The position numbers and the translations under genes are program-made. DNA of 64,000 bases, taken from Epiperipatus broadwayi. Lineage: Eukaryota; Onychophora; Udeonychophora; Euonychophora; Peripatidae. Below are positions 47,263 to 60,240 of this stretch, one piece after another (within the stretch, counting starts at the first letter, position 1; every line of letters starts with the position of its first letter). The notes under the pieces were generated by a model. It had not been told where the DNA came from. It saw nothing but the letters and a program-made list of their open reading frames with translations, and ran no database searches. Location of the stretch: assembly GCA_028023455.1 (NCBI GenBank), contig JAQFVV010000031.1:1676001-1740000 (forward strand). Direction: 5' to 3'.

Positions 47263-48658
47263 ATGGTTCTTTTAAAAACCAAAAAGATAAAGTTTTTATT
47301 TTTAATTGAGTAAAAAAAACCTATTATTAAACCTATATTATGATTTGAAGTCTTCTTAATGTAGCCTCCTAATAAGTTATTTCAAAGACTACTATCATAA
47401 AAAAAAATTAAATTTGAAGCTTAACAGAACTTTCCTATTAAATATTAGTTTTTATTTCAAATGCTTCAGAGTTTCAACATTTCATCATTTAGAAGTTGTG
47501 TACTATAAATTAATTCTGGTGAACTGTCTTAATTTAATCAATTGCTATAAAAATTTTCTCTTAATTGAATCATATATTTTAATAAATCAATGCATGGTTT
47601 CTTTTATTTGTATAGTAATAATATTAATATCTATGATGCTTTTTGAATTTCTAAAACCTTACTGTCTCCATTAACCAATCACTCATGTAGAATTGAAGTC
47701 AGTCTATTTGTGATAAATGCATAAGAATGATTATTACAATTTTTTTTTTTTTTTGCTTCTTCATTTATAAACTGAAATATCAAAATCATCTTTAACATCA
47801 GGGGACATAAGTTCATGAATTATATGTTTCTAAAACATTTCATTAGTTTTAAAGTATTAATGATTTATTCTTTGAAAGTTCATAAGATGTTCATTCAACC
47901 ACTAAAAATGACAGTGATAAAGCTGCAATTCATGGATCTTGATCACCTGAATTCATTACTTTATGACTGCACTAAACCAAAGAAGATACTAATTTTAAAG
48001 CTAATGTTTCACTAGAATAAATCACTATAACTAATACTCTTAAAACTAACAGATTCAATAATTCATGTTTTAACAAGTATTAAATAAAAAAATTAAAATT
48101 CACAAATTTCACATATACTGTTTTTTCTTGAATAGTAGCATTCATTTTCTAGCTTTACGCATTTGTTCAGACTCATGCACTCATCCAATCAAGTTGCTGC
48201 AATCTTGGAAAAAATATTTCTTTGATTAAATTAGTAAATTAAAAAATTATTTAAAATAGTCTGAAAGTGCAAAACTGATGTGGCCAATTCTGTGAAGCCT
48301 AAAAAAAAAATAGTGCTTCTTTTAAGTTATAAAATGAAAGAAAAGTCCTATGTTGGAGCTGACTAGAAAATGACTGATCAAATTTGTATAAGCATTGGAG
48401 ATACTTTCTACATTTTATCAACAATTTTTATTTTTAATAAAAGGATATTTTTTTAAAGGAGAGATTTAAAGATGCTATTATTGTATCTGAGAGTACTATC
48501 TCTTTTATCTCAATTCATTATTGCACCTATTCCATAATTTCATTATTATGTTTTACTTATTTTTTTGTTGTTTTTTATTATCTTAGTATGCACAATTTTT
48601 AAATAAATTATATTAAAGGTATATAATCATCTATACTACATATATATTTAAAAGTATA
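47263..48658. other. AT-rich DNA without recognised gene
   Basis: The frames at 47414-47674 and 47815-48015 are low-complexity AT-rich frames with no recognisable domain. Confidence 0.45.
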
Positions 48659-49045
48659 TTATATAGCAGGGGTCCCCAACCTTATATCTGCGGGCACAGG
48701 CACCATGGTGCCTGCAGACCATTTTTCATGTGCCCGCCGCTATCTGAACACGATAAAAAATTATTTATCTGATACAAATAAATTTAATTTTTAAATTTTT
48801 TTTATAAATTATTATATTATATTGTAATCAAATTGTAGGGCATACTATACTTTTACAGCGTAAAAATATAAACATTAATTATATGTTAACATTTTATTTT
48901 TGAAATATTTTTTTGTACATTAAGTGTATTATTAACAATATCCAACTATAAATTTACATTGAAAAAATAAAAGGTGCCCACCACCTGGCCGGTATTATAG
49001 AATGTGCTCTTAAGTGCAAAAAGATTGGGGACCCCTGTTATATAG
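48659..49045. mobile_element. hAT-type MITE with perfect 8-bp target-site duplication
   Basis: TTATATAG at 48659-48666 and 49038-49045 flanks a 371-bp element (48667-49037). The ends are CAGGGGTCCCCAACCTT and the inverse of CAGGGGTCCCCAATCTT, one mismatch in 17. The CAGGGGT termini and the 8-bp duplication are diagnostic of the hAT superfamily. A palindrome AGGCACCATGGTGCCT lies just inside the left end, and GTGCCC/GGGCAC motifs occur on both sides. The AT-rich middle codes for nothing, so a transposase would be needed in trans. Confidence 0.93.
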
Positions 49046-52000
49046 GATCTATAACTATGAGTTTCAATATCAGCACAAAGGCCTAAAACAAATGGTTCTC
49101 TACTGTACTATATTTTAAAACTTATACAAGTATTTCTTCAGGGAGCCTTTCCTTTTTAAAATTACAAAAAACTATTTTAACTTCAAGATGGATATTTCTG
49201 TTTATATTAAAAGATTTGGTACAACAAATACATAAGTTAAGGTAATATTGTAATTCTTGTACCATTAAGATGATGACCAATATTTTACATTTGAAATATT
49301 ATTTTCAATGTATCAAAAAAAAAACAAAAAAACTATTGATTCCATTCAGAAAATATCTTCTATGTAGTTTACTCAAGATTCTTTTAACCAGAGAAAACAT
49401 GTTTTTTTTTTGTTGTTGTTGCTTTTTTTAAAAATCAGGATTCTTTTTTAGTGAGTCCAAAATAAATTACTCATATCTACAAATTAAAAGAATCCTATGT
49501 GTTAGAAATATAAATAATTAATTTGAAAATTTTAATTAACAACTTTAACACCTAATAGCTATTGAAATTTAGAATAAATAAGTTATTTTTACAGAACATA
49601 CTTGTGTACCTGTGAAATATTAGATATTTGTGCATTCTTACTTCAAACTACAATATAATTCATAGATGATATTGTTTTGAGAATAGATTTTTCTGCCATG
49701 AATTATTTGAGTTCATTCTAGAACCTATACTATTATTTTCGATAATTTTGAACTATAAATTTATTGATCTTACAAACTCTTGCATTAAAATTTTCAAAAA
49801 GAAATGCTATCTTAATTAATGATTGGTGTATTAACACTATCAAAAAACAATAAAAGCTTTTTTCCACTTAACTTTTTAAGCATAAGTAAATAATAAAATG
49901 GGAATAAGTATCAGAATCATGTGTTTGTATGCTGTTCCATAATATTTGATAATATGAAGTATAATGTATTCAAAAGAAATAACAAGGAATGATTCAACTC
50001 ATAACTATACTCACAAATTTTTACCCAGAAACATCATAAACTAAACTTGGCAATCAACATTCTATCTCAATTGTTCTCCCTCATTCATAGCTTACATTTT
50101 TATTTCCATTAACATTCCCCACCAGATTCCACTCCTGAAAATAAATATTTGAGCACTTCTTCAGTTTAGTCATCATGATTATAATATTAGAATATGACAT
50201 TTTTCAAATTTGGATTATATAATTATTGAAGTTAAATAAGTTAAACAACTTATACCATTTATAACAATTTTATTCTATTGTAAATATATAAATATTTGTA
50301 TATAGTTTGTTATTAATAAAGTTGTATATATATGAAGTATCAACAAACAAAACAATTTTTAATGTTAAATATTTAGGAATTGCAAAAATAGAAGATAGCA
50401 AAACAAACTTCATACTGATTCCAACAATCATGAAATATCTTTTCATTCGTGAACAACTCTTCCAAAACATAACAGCAACAATCTTTTGCCTGTGCAATTA
50501 AACATTAAAAATTCATATCCTTATTAGAAGAATTTTGATAAGGATAGTTGCATTTATTATATATGTTAACTTTTTTTTTGTTACAACTTCAGTCCTATGC
50601 ATAATCAAGCATAATTCATACATTGCATGAAATATAAAAAACAAAACTTTTCTCTCTATATATATATACATAATTACTGTACTTCTTTTGCTACCATTAT
50701 CATTATTAATATTGTAATCATGTCTAATCATGAGCAAATTACAAATTTTGTCATTCTGGTTATTTATACACTATTTTTTCTAAATCCTTTTATATTTGTG
50801 GAAAAGAAAATTTTTATATTCCAAATGTACAATCATTTGATAGGGATGGAGCTCTTGCCCAGTTGCAATGCCTCCTCTAAGATCGTCATTTCCATTCTGT
50901 TAAGCCTGTTTACATTATTGTCTTTTCAACACTAACCTTTTTGCATACGTTACATATTCATATATACATGATCTGACAAGTGCGTTTGCACAAACACAAT
51001 TTAATTATCATAGACAATTCAGAGATATAATTGACTGCAGGGGTAATGATAATGGTTATGCATCTGCCTAAAGAACTGGAGACAGTAACGTAAAAAAATA
51101 AAATGACAAGAGAATAAAAATTGTTGGCTTGAAAATACTAGGTCAACTTATTAGTTATTCATAATTAACTCATATCTTATCATCTCTCTATCCATTAAAT
51201 ATGTTTACATAGATCGAATTTATCATCCAACTATATATATATTAACACACGTTTATATTTTTTTATTTTATAGCATTCGAGTGCTTATGCGCACTGTCAT
51301 GTATTTCAAAATTAATCGGATTTTTTTTTGCTTACGACTTCTGCGTTTTCATTAATCATTTCAAATTTTAGTTCTCTTAGAAGAAACTTTTTATGCGGAT
51401 TATAAAATTTAAGATTTTTTTTTTTAAGAAACGGGTATTTTGACAAAATATTAGTCGATAAATTATATTTTTATTTTCGAAATTATATTAAAAGTTTCAA
51501 GACAGTTTAACTAGCAATAGAAAAATATTAATATTTTTTAATAATTATACGAATCAATTTCAGATTTTTATAAAGATATAAGGAATCATAGAAACTTTTC
51601 CCATTAAAACATACATATATAAGAAAATACATTACCATTAATGTATAAATTATACACGATATTACATTCATATATATAAAAGCAATTTTTTAAAATATTC
51701 TAGAGTACACAGACATTCTACAGAAGCAGCATTAATACCGCTAGGCTAATACAAACATTCAAACAATTGGTAAAAATTTATAAAATATAAGTCTCAAAAT
51801 CTTACCTTTAATTCGAAGTAACTAAACAAATATAATCAGTGAAATTTCGATTTACTTGAACACATTCTTGATAAAATCATCATTATCCACGAACTACACT
51901 TAGAACGACTGAATTATAACTTTTTAATGAAAGAAACCACGTTGCATCACTTTATATAGGTCTCCAAACGATAATTTTTAGGTACTTAAAGGTACAGTAG

Positions 52001-52803
52001 CAGATACAGTATATTAAATAAACAGGAAACCTATTTTTGTTATTATAATAACAACTAAGAAACCATTCCTCTAAACGTTTTACAATGCGAAATCATATCA
52101 CCTGTAAGTATTCCAGAACAATGGTACCTCTTTTTCTTTCAGTTAACCAAATAAAAACATTTACAATTGTTACCAAGAATAGTTTTTTCATAAAAAAATA
52201 TAGTGAGGTCAGAAAGATATCCTTTTTTTTTTTTTTTTAAACTTAAAAGATATTTCATTGGTTAAACGTCTTCTTTTGAAAAAAAAAAAAATGCCGCTGG
52301 GTAACTGGTTATGTTAAGTATCACGTGGGAGACTTCTATGAATTAATGAAAGAAAAGAGAAAATTCAATTACTCATCTGGTTAAGTTAGCGCAAAGAATA
52401 GATAGTAAAATAAAATTATTTAATAATACGATCACACACGAGTATGAATTTAGGATTTTCTCTATATACAAACTTTTACTACTATATGCCTAAAAATACT
52501 TACATACGAGCCTATACATCTATACTAATTTATACTTATCCAATCCTGAACAGTTTAATTCATTATTAAAAAATAGTGGACTCAAAAAGTTAGATTTCTA
52601 AACTGATTCCTATCTGAGATAATTTTTTCGAATAGCCGTCCATATAGTAAATAATATACATACATAGTATGTCTAGTGAACTTATAATTCTAATTACAAT
52701 GAATATATATAAAAAACGTTTTATAAAAAATAGAAAATTGTTTTTTGTCTTTCTTATAAAATCTAGGTCATTATTCTTTACATACTTATTATATATATAT
52801 AAG
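49046..52803. other. AT-rich DNA without recognised gene
   Basis: The overlapping frames at 50270-50935 on both strands are AT-rich and carry no domain I recognise. No repeat family was detected. Confidence 0.45.
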
Positions 52804-52920
52804 TAACATTAATTTTAAAACAGGCAAAACTCATTATACGTATTGTCACACACAGCAAGCTAAAATAATCAATGGATGCCAGAAGGCTTGTACATAAAAT
52901 CCCATCTAGTGCCTACTCAT

Positions 52921-52975
52921 CCAATATTCCCAGACTAGTTTCTGGCTTGTGGCCTTCATCAGTGAGGAGCCTTGG
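52921..52975 (-). ncRNA. Hammerhead ribozyme, family C, best copy (GUC site)
   Basis: Minus strand. The order is outer stem I CCAA with TTGG, inner CTCA with TGGG (one G-T pair), core CTGATGA (complement of 52956-52962), stem II GGC CACAA GCC, and GAAA. Palindromic stem III ACTAGT spans 52934-52939, and C is at position 17, so the cleavage triplet is GUC. A single A flanks each side of stem II where G-C is usual. This is the copy most likely to self-cleave. Confidence 0.85.
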
Positions 52976-53178
52976 ATTTGAAAGCACTGCACCTAGATCT
53001 TAGGATCTAATGCAACCCTCCAGCAGCCACCTTTTATCCTCACAAAACTATGAGTCTTAAACTGAAGACACCTTAATGTTTTCAATCCAAGCCCATTAGC
53101 TTGTAGTTAAGTGGAGATAAAAGGTGGTTGCTGGAGGGTTGCATTAGATCCTAAGATCTAGATGCAGTGCTCTCAGAT

Positions 53179-53233
53179 CCAAGGCTCCTCAATAATGAAG
53201 GCCACAAGCCAGAAACTAGTCTGAGGATATTGG
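53179..53233 (+). ncRNA. Hammerhead ribozyme motif, family C, core broken
   Basis: It has the same layout as the opposite arm, with stem II GGC/GCC, GAAA, ACTAGT and C17. The first core strand reads ATAATGA instead of CTGATGA (two changes), so cleavage is not expected. Confidence 0.75.
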
Positions 53234-53398
53234 ATGAGTAGGCACTAGATGGGATTTTATGCACAAGCCTTCTGGCATCCATTGATTACTCTAACTTGCT
53301 GTGTGTGGCAATACGTATAATGAGTTTTGTCTGTTTTAACAAGTTATACACAAGCATAAGAGGTGGTGGTCATGTGATATTTATTAACATTAATTTTA

Positions 53399-54816
53399 TC
53401 TAAACTTAAATACAGTACTGTATAGATTAATCAATGAAAAAAATAAAACAAATATTTTTGCCAAATTATTGTAAAAAATGTGAACAGCATCATTGGAAAA
53501 GTGTAGTACAACATTAATAATTACTACCACCCGATATTATTTATATATAGGGACATATGATAGAGCACATTTTGAAATTCTTTTACTTATTGTAAAGGAA
53601 TTTAATGTTAAATATTAATTTAATCTTTGAAGTTCGAATTTGGATGATTTTTTTTTTGCAGATTCCAAATAAGCTTAGTATTTTTTTTATTAGATAGCCT
53701 GCCCAAAACAAATCCAATTGACCAACTAATTATTGGCAAACCAATGGTTATCTAGGTATCATTAACTAGAGAGTAAAGATTTCATATTAACCTGGGTTGA
53801 TAGTATGAATATTGATGGGCTAATTGCAAAACAAAAATGCAAATAACATATGATGCAGATTTCCCATTGGTGATGGAAGAGTTGCACTCATATGAGTAAT
53901 GAGCCTTTTTTATACATCTAAAATTTAAAAATGTAGTGGGAGAAGATAAAACAGTCATATTAAAAAATAGACTACACATGCATATAACTGATATAATGTA
54001 TGTTAAAATGACTCCAATGATTTACTGATCGATTAAAGTCAAGCTTAACCTTTTAACTATACAAATGATCACTTTATAGACTTTGTAATAAACAAATATT
54101 TCTTTTAAGGAAGCATTATACAATTGTGTATTAATAACGAATTGCAATAATATCTCAGAGTTCTACTATAACTAAAATATAACTGGATTTATAAGAATAC
54201 ATAAATCCTATAACATTCATATATTTGGGCTAGCAAATTTGTTTTAAGCTTTCATATTACATCAATTTGATTTTAAGTTATCTCAGGGTTATAAGATTAA
54301 AGTATAGTAAATACTATTCTTGAAATTTTAAATCTTTAAGATTATAAATTATTATTGATATGATTAAATAGCAAAGGGCATTTTATTGTTCTTAATTTAT
54401 AACTTAAACAAGTAAATATTAAAGAGAAAATGGTGTAATTGTATAAAAATAATGAATAACATATCTTATAAAGAAGTATGCTTTTTAAATGTATAATAAT
54501 TATAAAATCACCTGGCCATATTTGTTTATAAAATTAGTAAATGATGAATATGATAATTAAAAAATATATACATCTGGGTCTCTTTTCACATGGATTTTTT
54601 TAATGTGATTTTGAAGTTATGCGATTCATGTTTCTTCTTAATATATTTTTATGTGGTTATCTTTTAGGCGATAAAGAAGTTCATATTTCATTTAAAATTG
54701 GGATTTCCCCATTTTATATACATGCATTAAATTTTACATACTTTTAATGCCTGTTAGATACTGTAGAAGATTTATAAAAAGATAATATTTTAATTTGCGA
54801 AGCGCAGATAGTTGAA
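53399..54816. other. AT-rich DNA without recognised feature
   Basis: No supported feature. Confidence 0.45.
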
Positions 54817-55011
54817 AATTGAAATACTGCTAAACCTCACTGCACTCGTTAAAATACATATCCGACAGCCAATCAGAAGGTCATGATAGCCATCTAAATG
54901 ACAACCTGTGTGTGTAGGTTTGATTGTCATTTAAATGGCTATCATGACCTTCTGATTGGCTGTCGGATACATATTTTAATGAGTGCAGTAAGGTTTAGCA
55001 GTATCTCAATT
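54817..55011. mobile_element. MITE-like hairpin, 195 bp
   Basis: The arms are about 87 bp each, starting AAATTGAAATACTGCTAAAC and mirrored at the right end by GTTTAGCAGTATCTCAATTT. The match is nearly perfect across AGCCAATCAGAAGGTCATGA, and the loop is about 20 bp with GTGTGTGTAGG. High arm identity suggests a young insertion. No target duplication was seen. Confidence 0.8.
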
Positions 55012-55178
55012 TATTTCAAAAAGATAATGAAACAGAAGTAGAACCTGTTCATTTCACAGCAAAAATGATTCAAGAAAGTCTTCAACTTTTCTAATCAATT
55101 GGAAAATCATTTTCTTGTTAACGACACAAATTATAAATTAAATTTCAATGAGAACTAAATAGTTGTATGTTTGTGTAT

Positions 55179-55433
55179 GTTTATATTTTCTTTTATATGC
55201 ATATATACATGGACAAACTTTTAGAGAGAAAAAAGTTACAAGTAAAAATATTTAAGAACTTTTAATTTTTATTTTTAATATTTGTGCAAAAGCTTCTATT
55301 TCAAGCACTTCACATGCTTTTAATTTTATTTATTAACAATAATATGTCTTTAAAAGTTTTTAAGTATTTTTACTTGAAACTTTTTCTGTCTAAAAGTTTT
55401 TCCAGGTATATATGTGTATAAAAGAAAATTTAA
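55179..55433. mobile_element. Inverted repeat, about 255 bp
   Basis: TTTATATTTTCTTTTATATG..GACAAACTTTTAGA is matched in inverse by TCTAAAAGTTTTTCC..TATAAAAGAAAATTTA. The arms are about 85-90 bp with mismatches and surround an AT-rich loop. A short hairpin ACACACT..AGTGTGT follows at 55450-55472. Confidence 0.65.
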
Positions 55434-56549
55434 CCATTAGTCATTATTAACACACTCACAAAAGTGTGTTATATATATAGTTGCACTCATGGAAATGCAT
55501 TCTCTAACAGGTAGACATAGCAATCTGGATATCATGATCTTCATAAACAATTAGTAAAATCATTGACGCAAAATTTAATTACTGATTACATTGTCGACAG
55601 AAAGCCATTAACACAGCATAAGACTGAAGTTGGTGCTAATTATATTTTCTCTTGTGACATTTTAGTATCATCTTTTTTAATTATCTCAAATATATTATCT
55701 TTCAACATATTGTTCATTTTAATCCTCATTAATCATAACCAATTTATTTCCTTTATTCAACTTTATAAAAACTTTTATCCTTATACTTATTCTTTATTTC
55801 TTTTATATCCTTTATTTTAACACCACCATCTTTCTTCATTCCTTAATGTTTCTGTTTGTTCCTTATTCTGTAAATCATATTCTCTATTTCATTATTAAAT
55901 TCTTCCATCCAAACTCTAATTTGAATTTATTCATGTATAGAATATTCTTGTTAGCGAGATTCGATCATCTAGTAAATTAAACATTTTATATAATATCAAA
56001 AAATATTACTATTCAATAAATGAAACAATGACTTTGATATTTAGAAATATATATAAGATTTATTAAGTTAACTTGAGATAGATATGATTGATTATGTTAT
56101 TTGTGTCAAAATACAAATAAAAATGGGTATTTATCCCCCTTATATGACATTCACCTCTCTTACAATACTATCAAATGAGCGTATTTATTCAATTTAAGCT
56201 CAGTAACAAATAATTTATCACTGTGTTCTAATGCAGCTATTTATATGTCAATAATTAACAGATTAAGAGATATACCTAAGATTTTAATAGCACTTGATTA
56301 CAGTTATTTAAAGTTCTTTAAATCCACCATTAATACAAAAACAGCACTCGAACCAATACATAAGATTATTGAGTTTGATGGCAACAGTAATTATATTTAA
56401 TTAATAAAAGTATTCGCATTCATGAAATAAGAATGTATGTTGGAAGATAATTTAGGAAACTATAATTGTGGCAGAAATAGCACATATGAAAGTATGAATG
56501 AAAATATAAAAATGATAATCCATTTAGCATAATCATAACAGTACGATTT
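55434..56549. other. AT-rich DNA without recognised gene
   Basis: The 85-codon frame at 55563-55820 is low complexity (Ile, Leu, Phe, Asn, Tyr rich) and has no recognisable domain. Confidence 0.45.
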
Positions 56550-56574
56550 AGGAGTATTGATAGGCTTTAGTGAG

Positions 56575-56930
56575 AATGAAATATGGGAGAGCGGTATGTG
56601 CATGATGGCAATGAAGAGATCCATTTTAAGATCCAAGAATGTGCTTCAATTTACGGCTAAAAAAGGCGACTCTCTGCAAGCATTTGCAGGGTCGGGTCAC
56701 AAACAACAAAGAATTCGCTTTATTGAATTGCCATAGGCTGGACTTTTGCCAGAATGGACCCTACACAATAATATCTAGCACCAAAGAAGTCCCAAGGGGC
56801 TTACAAAGCTTATCCTTGGTATTGGAAGTAAATTCAGACGTGGCTCAGGTTTTCCGATATGCCCAGGAAATGAAGCACAGATATATAAAACTAAAGGCCA
56901 GTATACATGTAACACTTGAATTAATATAAT
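56575..56930. other. Island of more balanced base composition, unidentified
   Basis: This stretch stands out from its AT-rich surroundings. It contains a 96-codon plus frame (56639-56929) beginning MCFNLRLKKATLCKHLQGRV with no domain that I recognise, no visible splice-site context and no repeats in the window. It could be a decayed exon, a SINE of another family, or a processed fragment. I give it no function. Confidence 0.35.
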
Positions 56931-57840
56931 TATACAAACTTAAACTAAGAATTATTACCTATCTTTATTGATAAAGACCCAACGTATTGGTATGATTTGA
57001 TTTACTACATGGATATGGGATAAGAAAAATTAAAGCTAATATAATAGCTCATAGAACTAGAAGATTATCCCCTCCCCCCTATTCCTATTATTACTTTAAA
57101 TTACACATAAACTTCCCACAACATATAACTAATATAAATCTTTGGTTTTAAGTGCTTTCATAAATATCTTACATATTATCAAATATATACAAGGTAGGTG
57201 GTGGTTAATGATTTCAAGAAAATAATATTGATTTAATTTGTATAAATATATTTAAAGGGTAGTTTCAGATTTTATGAGCTATGACGTTTTACACTTAGCA
57301 TATTTTTTGCTGGTAAGATTTCATCGAAGATTAGATAAACGATGTCATGGCAACAAAGTCACTGGCAAGACTAATCCTTGGGAATACTGATTTTTTGATC
57401 GAGGTGTCTTGCGGGATTTAAAAAGTCGAGAGACCTATGGGAAATTTTGTCATTTCTCTGTCTTTTGCGGTTTTGATATCAACATGAGCACAGTGATTTT
57501 TTAGATCATATTTTCATATCTAATATGGACATATTACTAAATAGAGTGAATTTTTAACTGTCGATTGCATGATATTATAGTAATTTCCACCGTCGTTATT
57601 TGTAAATAATTTTCATTTTGTTTCTTAATAATTAAATATAGTAGCTTTTAAGACATATTGCCATTACAAGTTATTTTTTAATTTGTAAATTTCATAATTT
57701 TATGTACTACCTTTTCGGTTATTTTTTATTTTGCTTCTTTTAAGTCGTCTTCTTTCCATTTTTTATATTATAAATTATCCTTATTTTCATTAAAAAAAGA
57801 CTACACTTTTAATTTCATAATTTTATGTAATACAATTTAA
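56931..57840. other. AT-rich DNA without recognised feature
   Basis: No supported feature. 57290-57500 is slightly richer in G and C but shows no frame. Confidence 0.4.
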
Positions 57841-57847
57841 TTAGGAC

Positions 57848-58310
57848 GTTTTATGTCCGCCATTGTCACGGTATGGCAGATTCGCTCTATATCGGGAAAA
57901 GTGTTTTTTATTGTCTCAAATTTTAAAATTACAAATATTTTTTATAATTTTTTTTGCAATTATTTTGTATTCAATTTGAATTTATAATATTTTTAGTAAA
58001 TTACTATTAATTTATGTAATTTTTTTTTGGCGCATGTAATTATTTTGCTTTTTCAGAGTAACTACAAACATGGCGCCGAGATGGCTTTTTTTTACGTCCG
58101 CCATTTCCGCTGTATAATAGATTCACACTATATCGGAAAAAGTATTTTTTTTTTGTCTTTAATTTTAAAATTATAAAAAAATTTTATAAATTTTTTGTCA
58201 ATTATTTTGTAGTCAATTTGAATTTATAATAATTTTAGTAAATTACTATTAATTTATGTACTTTTTTGGTGTGTGAAATTAATTTTTTTTTGCTGAGGAA
58301 CGACAAGCTA
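57848..58310. repeat. Two-copy tandem duplication, about 240-bp period
   Basis: GTCCGCCAT at 57856 recurs at 58096. Each is followed by a (G)GCAGATTCG / ATAGATTCA block, CTATATCGG, TTTAATTTTAAAATTA type sequence, CAATTTGAATTTATAATA and TAGTAAATTACTATTAATTT. The copies differ by small indels in T-runs. Confidence 0.8.
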
Positions 58311-58324
58311 AGCGAAAGCATATA

Positions 58325-58885
58325 TATTTGACAGTACCTATTTAACATTTTTTGGTCTTTTAGAGAATTCTTTTTTTTTTGTGTGCTAATTTTTGCTTTA
58401 AATCAATTTTTAAGTGAATGTCTTATATATATATTTTTGACAGTACCTATTTAACATTTTTTGGTCTTTTAGACATATTTTTTTTTACTAATTTTTGCAG
58501 TTTTGCTTTAAATCAATTTTTAAGTGGATGTCTTATATATATATTTGACAGTACCTATTTAACATTTTTTGGTCTTTTATACAAATGTTTTTTTGTGCGT
58601 GCTAATTTTTGCAGTTTTGTTTTAAATCAATTTTTAAGTGAATGTCTTATATATATTTGACAGTACCTATTTACCATTTTTTGGTCTTTTAGACAAATTA
58701 TTTTTTTGTGTGCTAATTTTTGCAGTTTTGCTTTAAATCAATTTTTAAGTGAATGTCTTAAATATATATTTGACAGTACCTATTTAACATTTTTTGGTCT
58801 TTTAGACATATTTTTTTTTGTGTGCTAATTTTTGCAGTTTTGCTTTAAATCATTTTTTAAGTTAATGTCATATATATATTTCTTG
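58325..58885. repeat. Satellite, five units of about 110 bp
   Basis: GACAGTACCTATTTAACATT starts at 58330, 58439, 58547, 58659 and 58772 (spacings 109, 108, 112, 113). Each unit continues with TTTGGTCTTTTAGAC, GTGTGCTAATTTTTGCAG, TTTTGCTTTAAATCA and TTTTTAAGTGAATGTC. The frame at 58418-58660 is this repeat. Confidence 0.92.
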
Positions 58886-60240
58886 CTCTTAGATGTCATC
58901 TACTAGATGTCCTCTTTTGTATTATTCTTGATTTAGATGTCCTCTTTAGTATTATTGCTATTTTTTACCGGTTGACCTTTTTAGTATTATTCTTGCTATT
59001 AGATGTCCTCTTTTGTATTATTCTTGCTATTAGATGTCCTCTTTCGTATTATTCTTGCTATTAGATGTCCTCTTTCATATTATTCTTGCTATTAGATGTC
59101 CTCTTTCATATAATTCTTGCTATTAAATTTCCTCTTTCCTATTATTCTTGCTATTAGATGTCCTCTTTCATATTATTCTTGCTATTAGATGTCCTCTTTC
59201 ATATAATTCTTGCTATTAGATGTCCTCTTTCCTATTATTCTTGCTATTAGATGTCCTCTTTCGCATTATTCTTGCTACTAGATGTCCTCTTTCATATTAT
59301 TCTTGCTATTAGATGTACTCTTTCATATTATTCTTGCTATTAGATGTCCTCTTTCATGTTATTCTTGCTATTGGATGTCCTCTTTCATATTATTCTTGCT
59401 ACTGGATGTCCTCTTTCATATTATTCTTGCTATTGGAAGTCCTCTTTCATATTATTCTTGCTATTAGATGTCCTCTTTCGTATTATTCTTGCTACTACAT
59501 GTCCTCTTTCATATTATTCTTGCTATTAGATGTCCTCTTTCATATTATTCTTGCCATTAGATGTCCTCTTTCGTATTATTCTTGCTATTAGATGTCTCTT
59601 TCATATTATTCTTGCTATTAGATGTCCTCTTTCGTATTATTCTTGCTATTAGATGTCCTCTTTCATATTATTCTTGCTACTAGAAGTCCTCTTTCATAAT
59701 ATTCTTGCTATTAGATGTCCTCTTTCATATTATTCTTGCTATTAGATGTGCTCTTTCGTATTATTCTTGCTACTACATGTCCTCTTTTGTATTATTATTG
59801 CTACATGTCCTCTTTCATATTATTATTGCTACATGTCCTCTTTCATATTATTCTTGCTACTACATGTCCTCTTTCATACTATTCTTGCTACTGGATGTCC
59901 TCTTTAGTATTATTCTTGCTACTGGATGTCCTCTTTTGTATTATTCTTGCTATTGGATGTCCTCTTTCATATTATTCTTGCTATTAGATGTCCTCTTTCA
60001 TATTATTCTTGCTATTAGATGTCCTCTTTCGTATTATTCTTGCTCTTAGATGTCCTATTTAGTATTATTATTGCTATTTTTACCGGTTGACCTCTTTCAT
60101 ATTATTCTTGCTATTTTTACCGGTTGACCTCTTTTATATTATTCTTGCTATTAGATGTCCTCTTTAGTATTATTATTGCTATTTTACCCATTAGCCACTT
60201 TGGTATTATTCTTGCTATTAGATGTACTTTTTAGTATTAT
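58885..60240. repeat. Minisatellite, about 43 units of 31 bp
   Basis: The unit is ATTAGATGTCCTCTTTC followed by ATATTATTCTTGCT. It varies at a few positions (CATATT/CGTATT/AGTATT; ATTAGA/ACTGGA/ACTACA). Diverged units with TTTTACCGGTTGACC sit at both ends (near 58965, 60077 and 60112), as usual when the middle of an array is homogenised. Because 31 is not a multiple of three, the array reads open in all three plus frames and yields spurious frames of up to 114 codons. Confidence 0.95.

Larger units (their letters stand above)
52804..53398. mobile_element. Family C hairpin element with 14-bp target-site duplication
   Basis: TAACATTAATTTTA at 52804-52817 recurs at 53385-53398. The 567-bp insert is an inverted pair: a minus arm starting AAACAGGCAAAACTCATTAT and a longer plus arm ending CATAAGAGGTGGTGGTCATG..ATATTTAT. 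Each arm carries a hammerhead. The arms meet near 53100, where CTTGTAGTTAAGTGGAGATAAAAGG begins the plus arm. There is no protein. Confidence 0.88.

Noticed and set aside
50270-50935. Cluster of overlapping open frames on both strands
   Set aside because: They are AT-rich, low complexity and overlapping on opposite strands, with no recognisable domain; expected by chance in such DNA.
58885-60240. Possible CRISPR array
   Set aside because: The repeats are directly adjacent with no unique spacers, there are no cas genes, and the DNA is eukaryotic.
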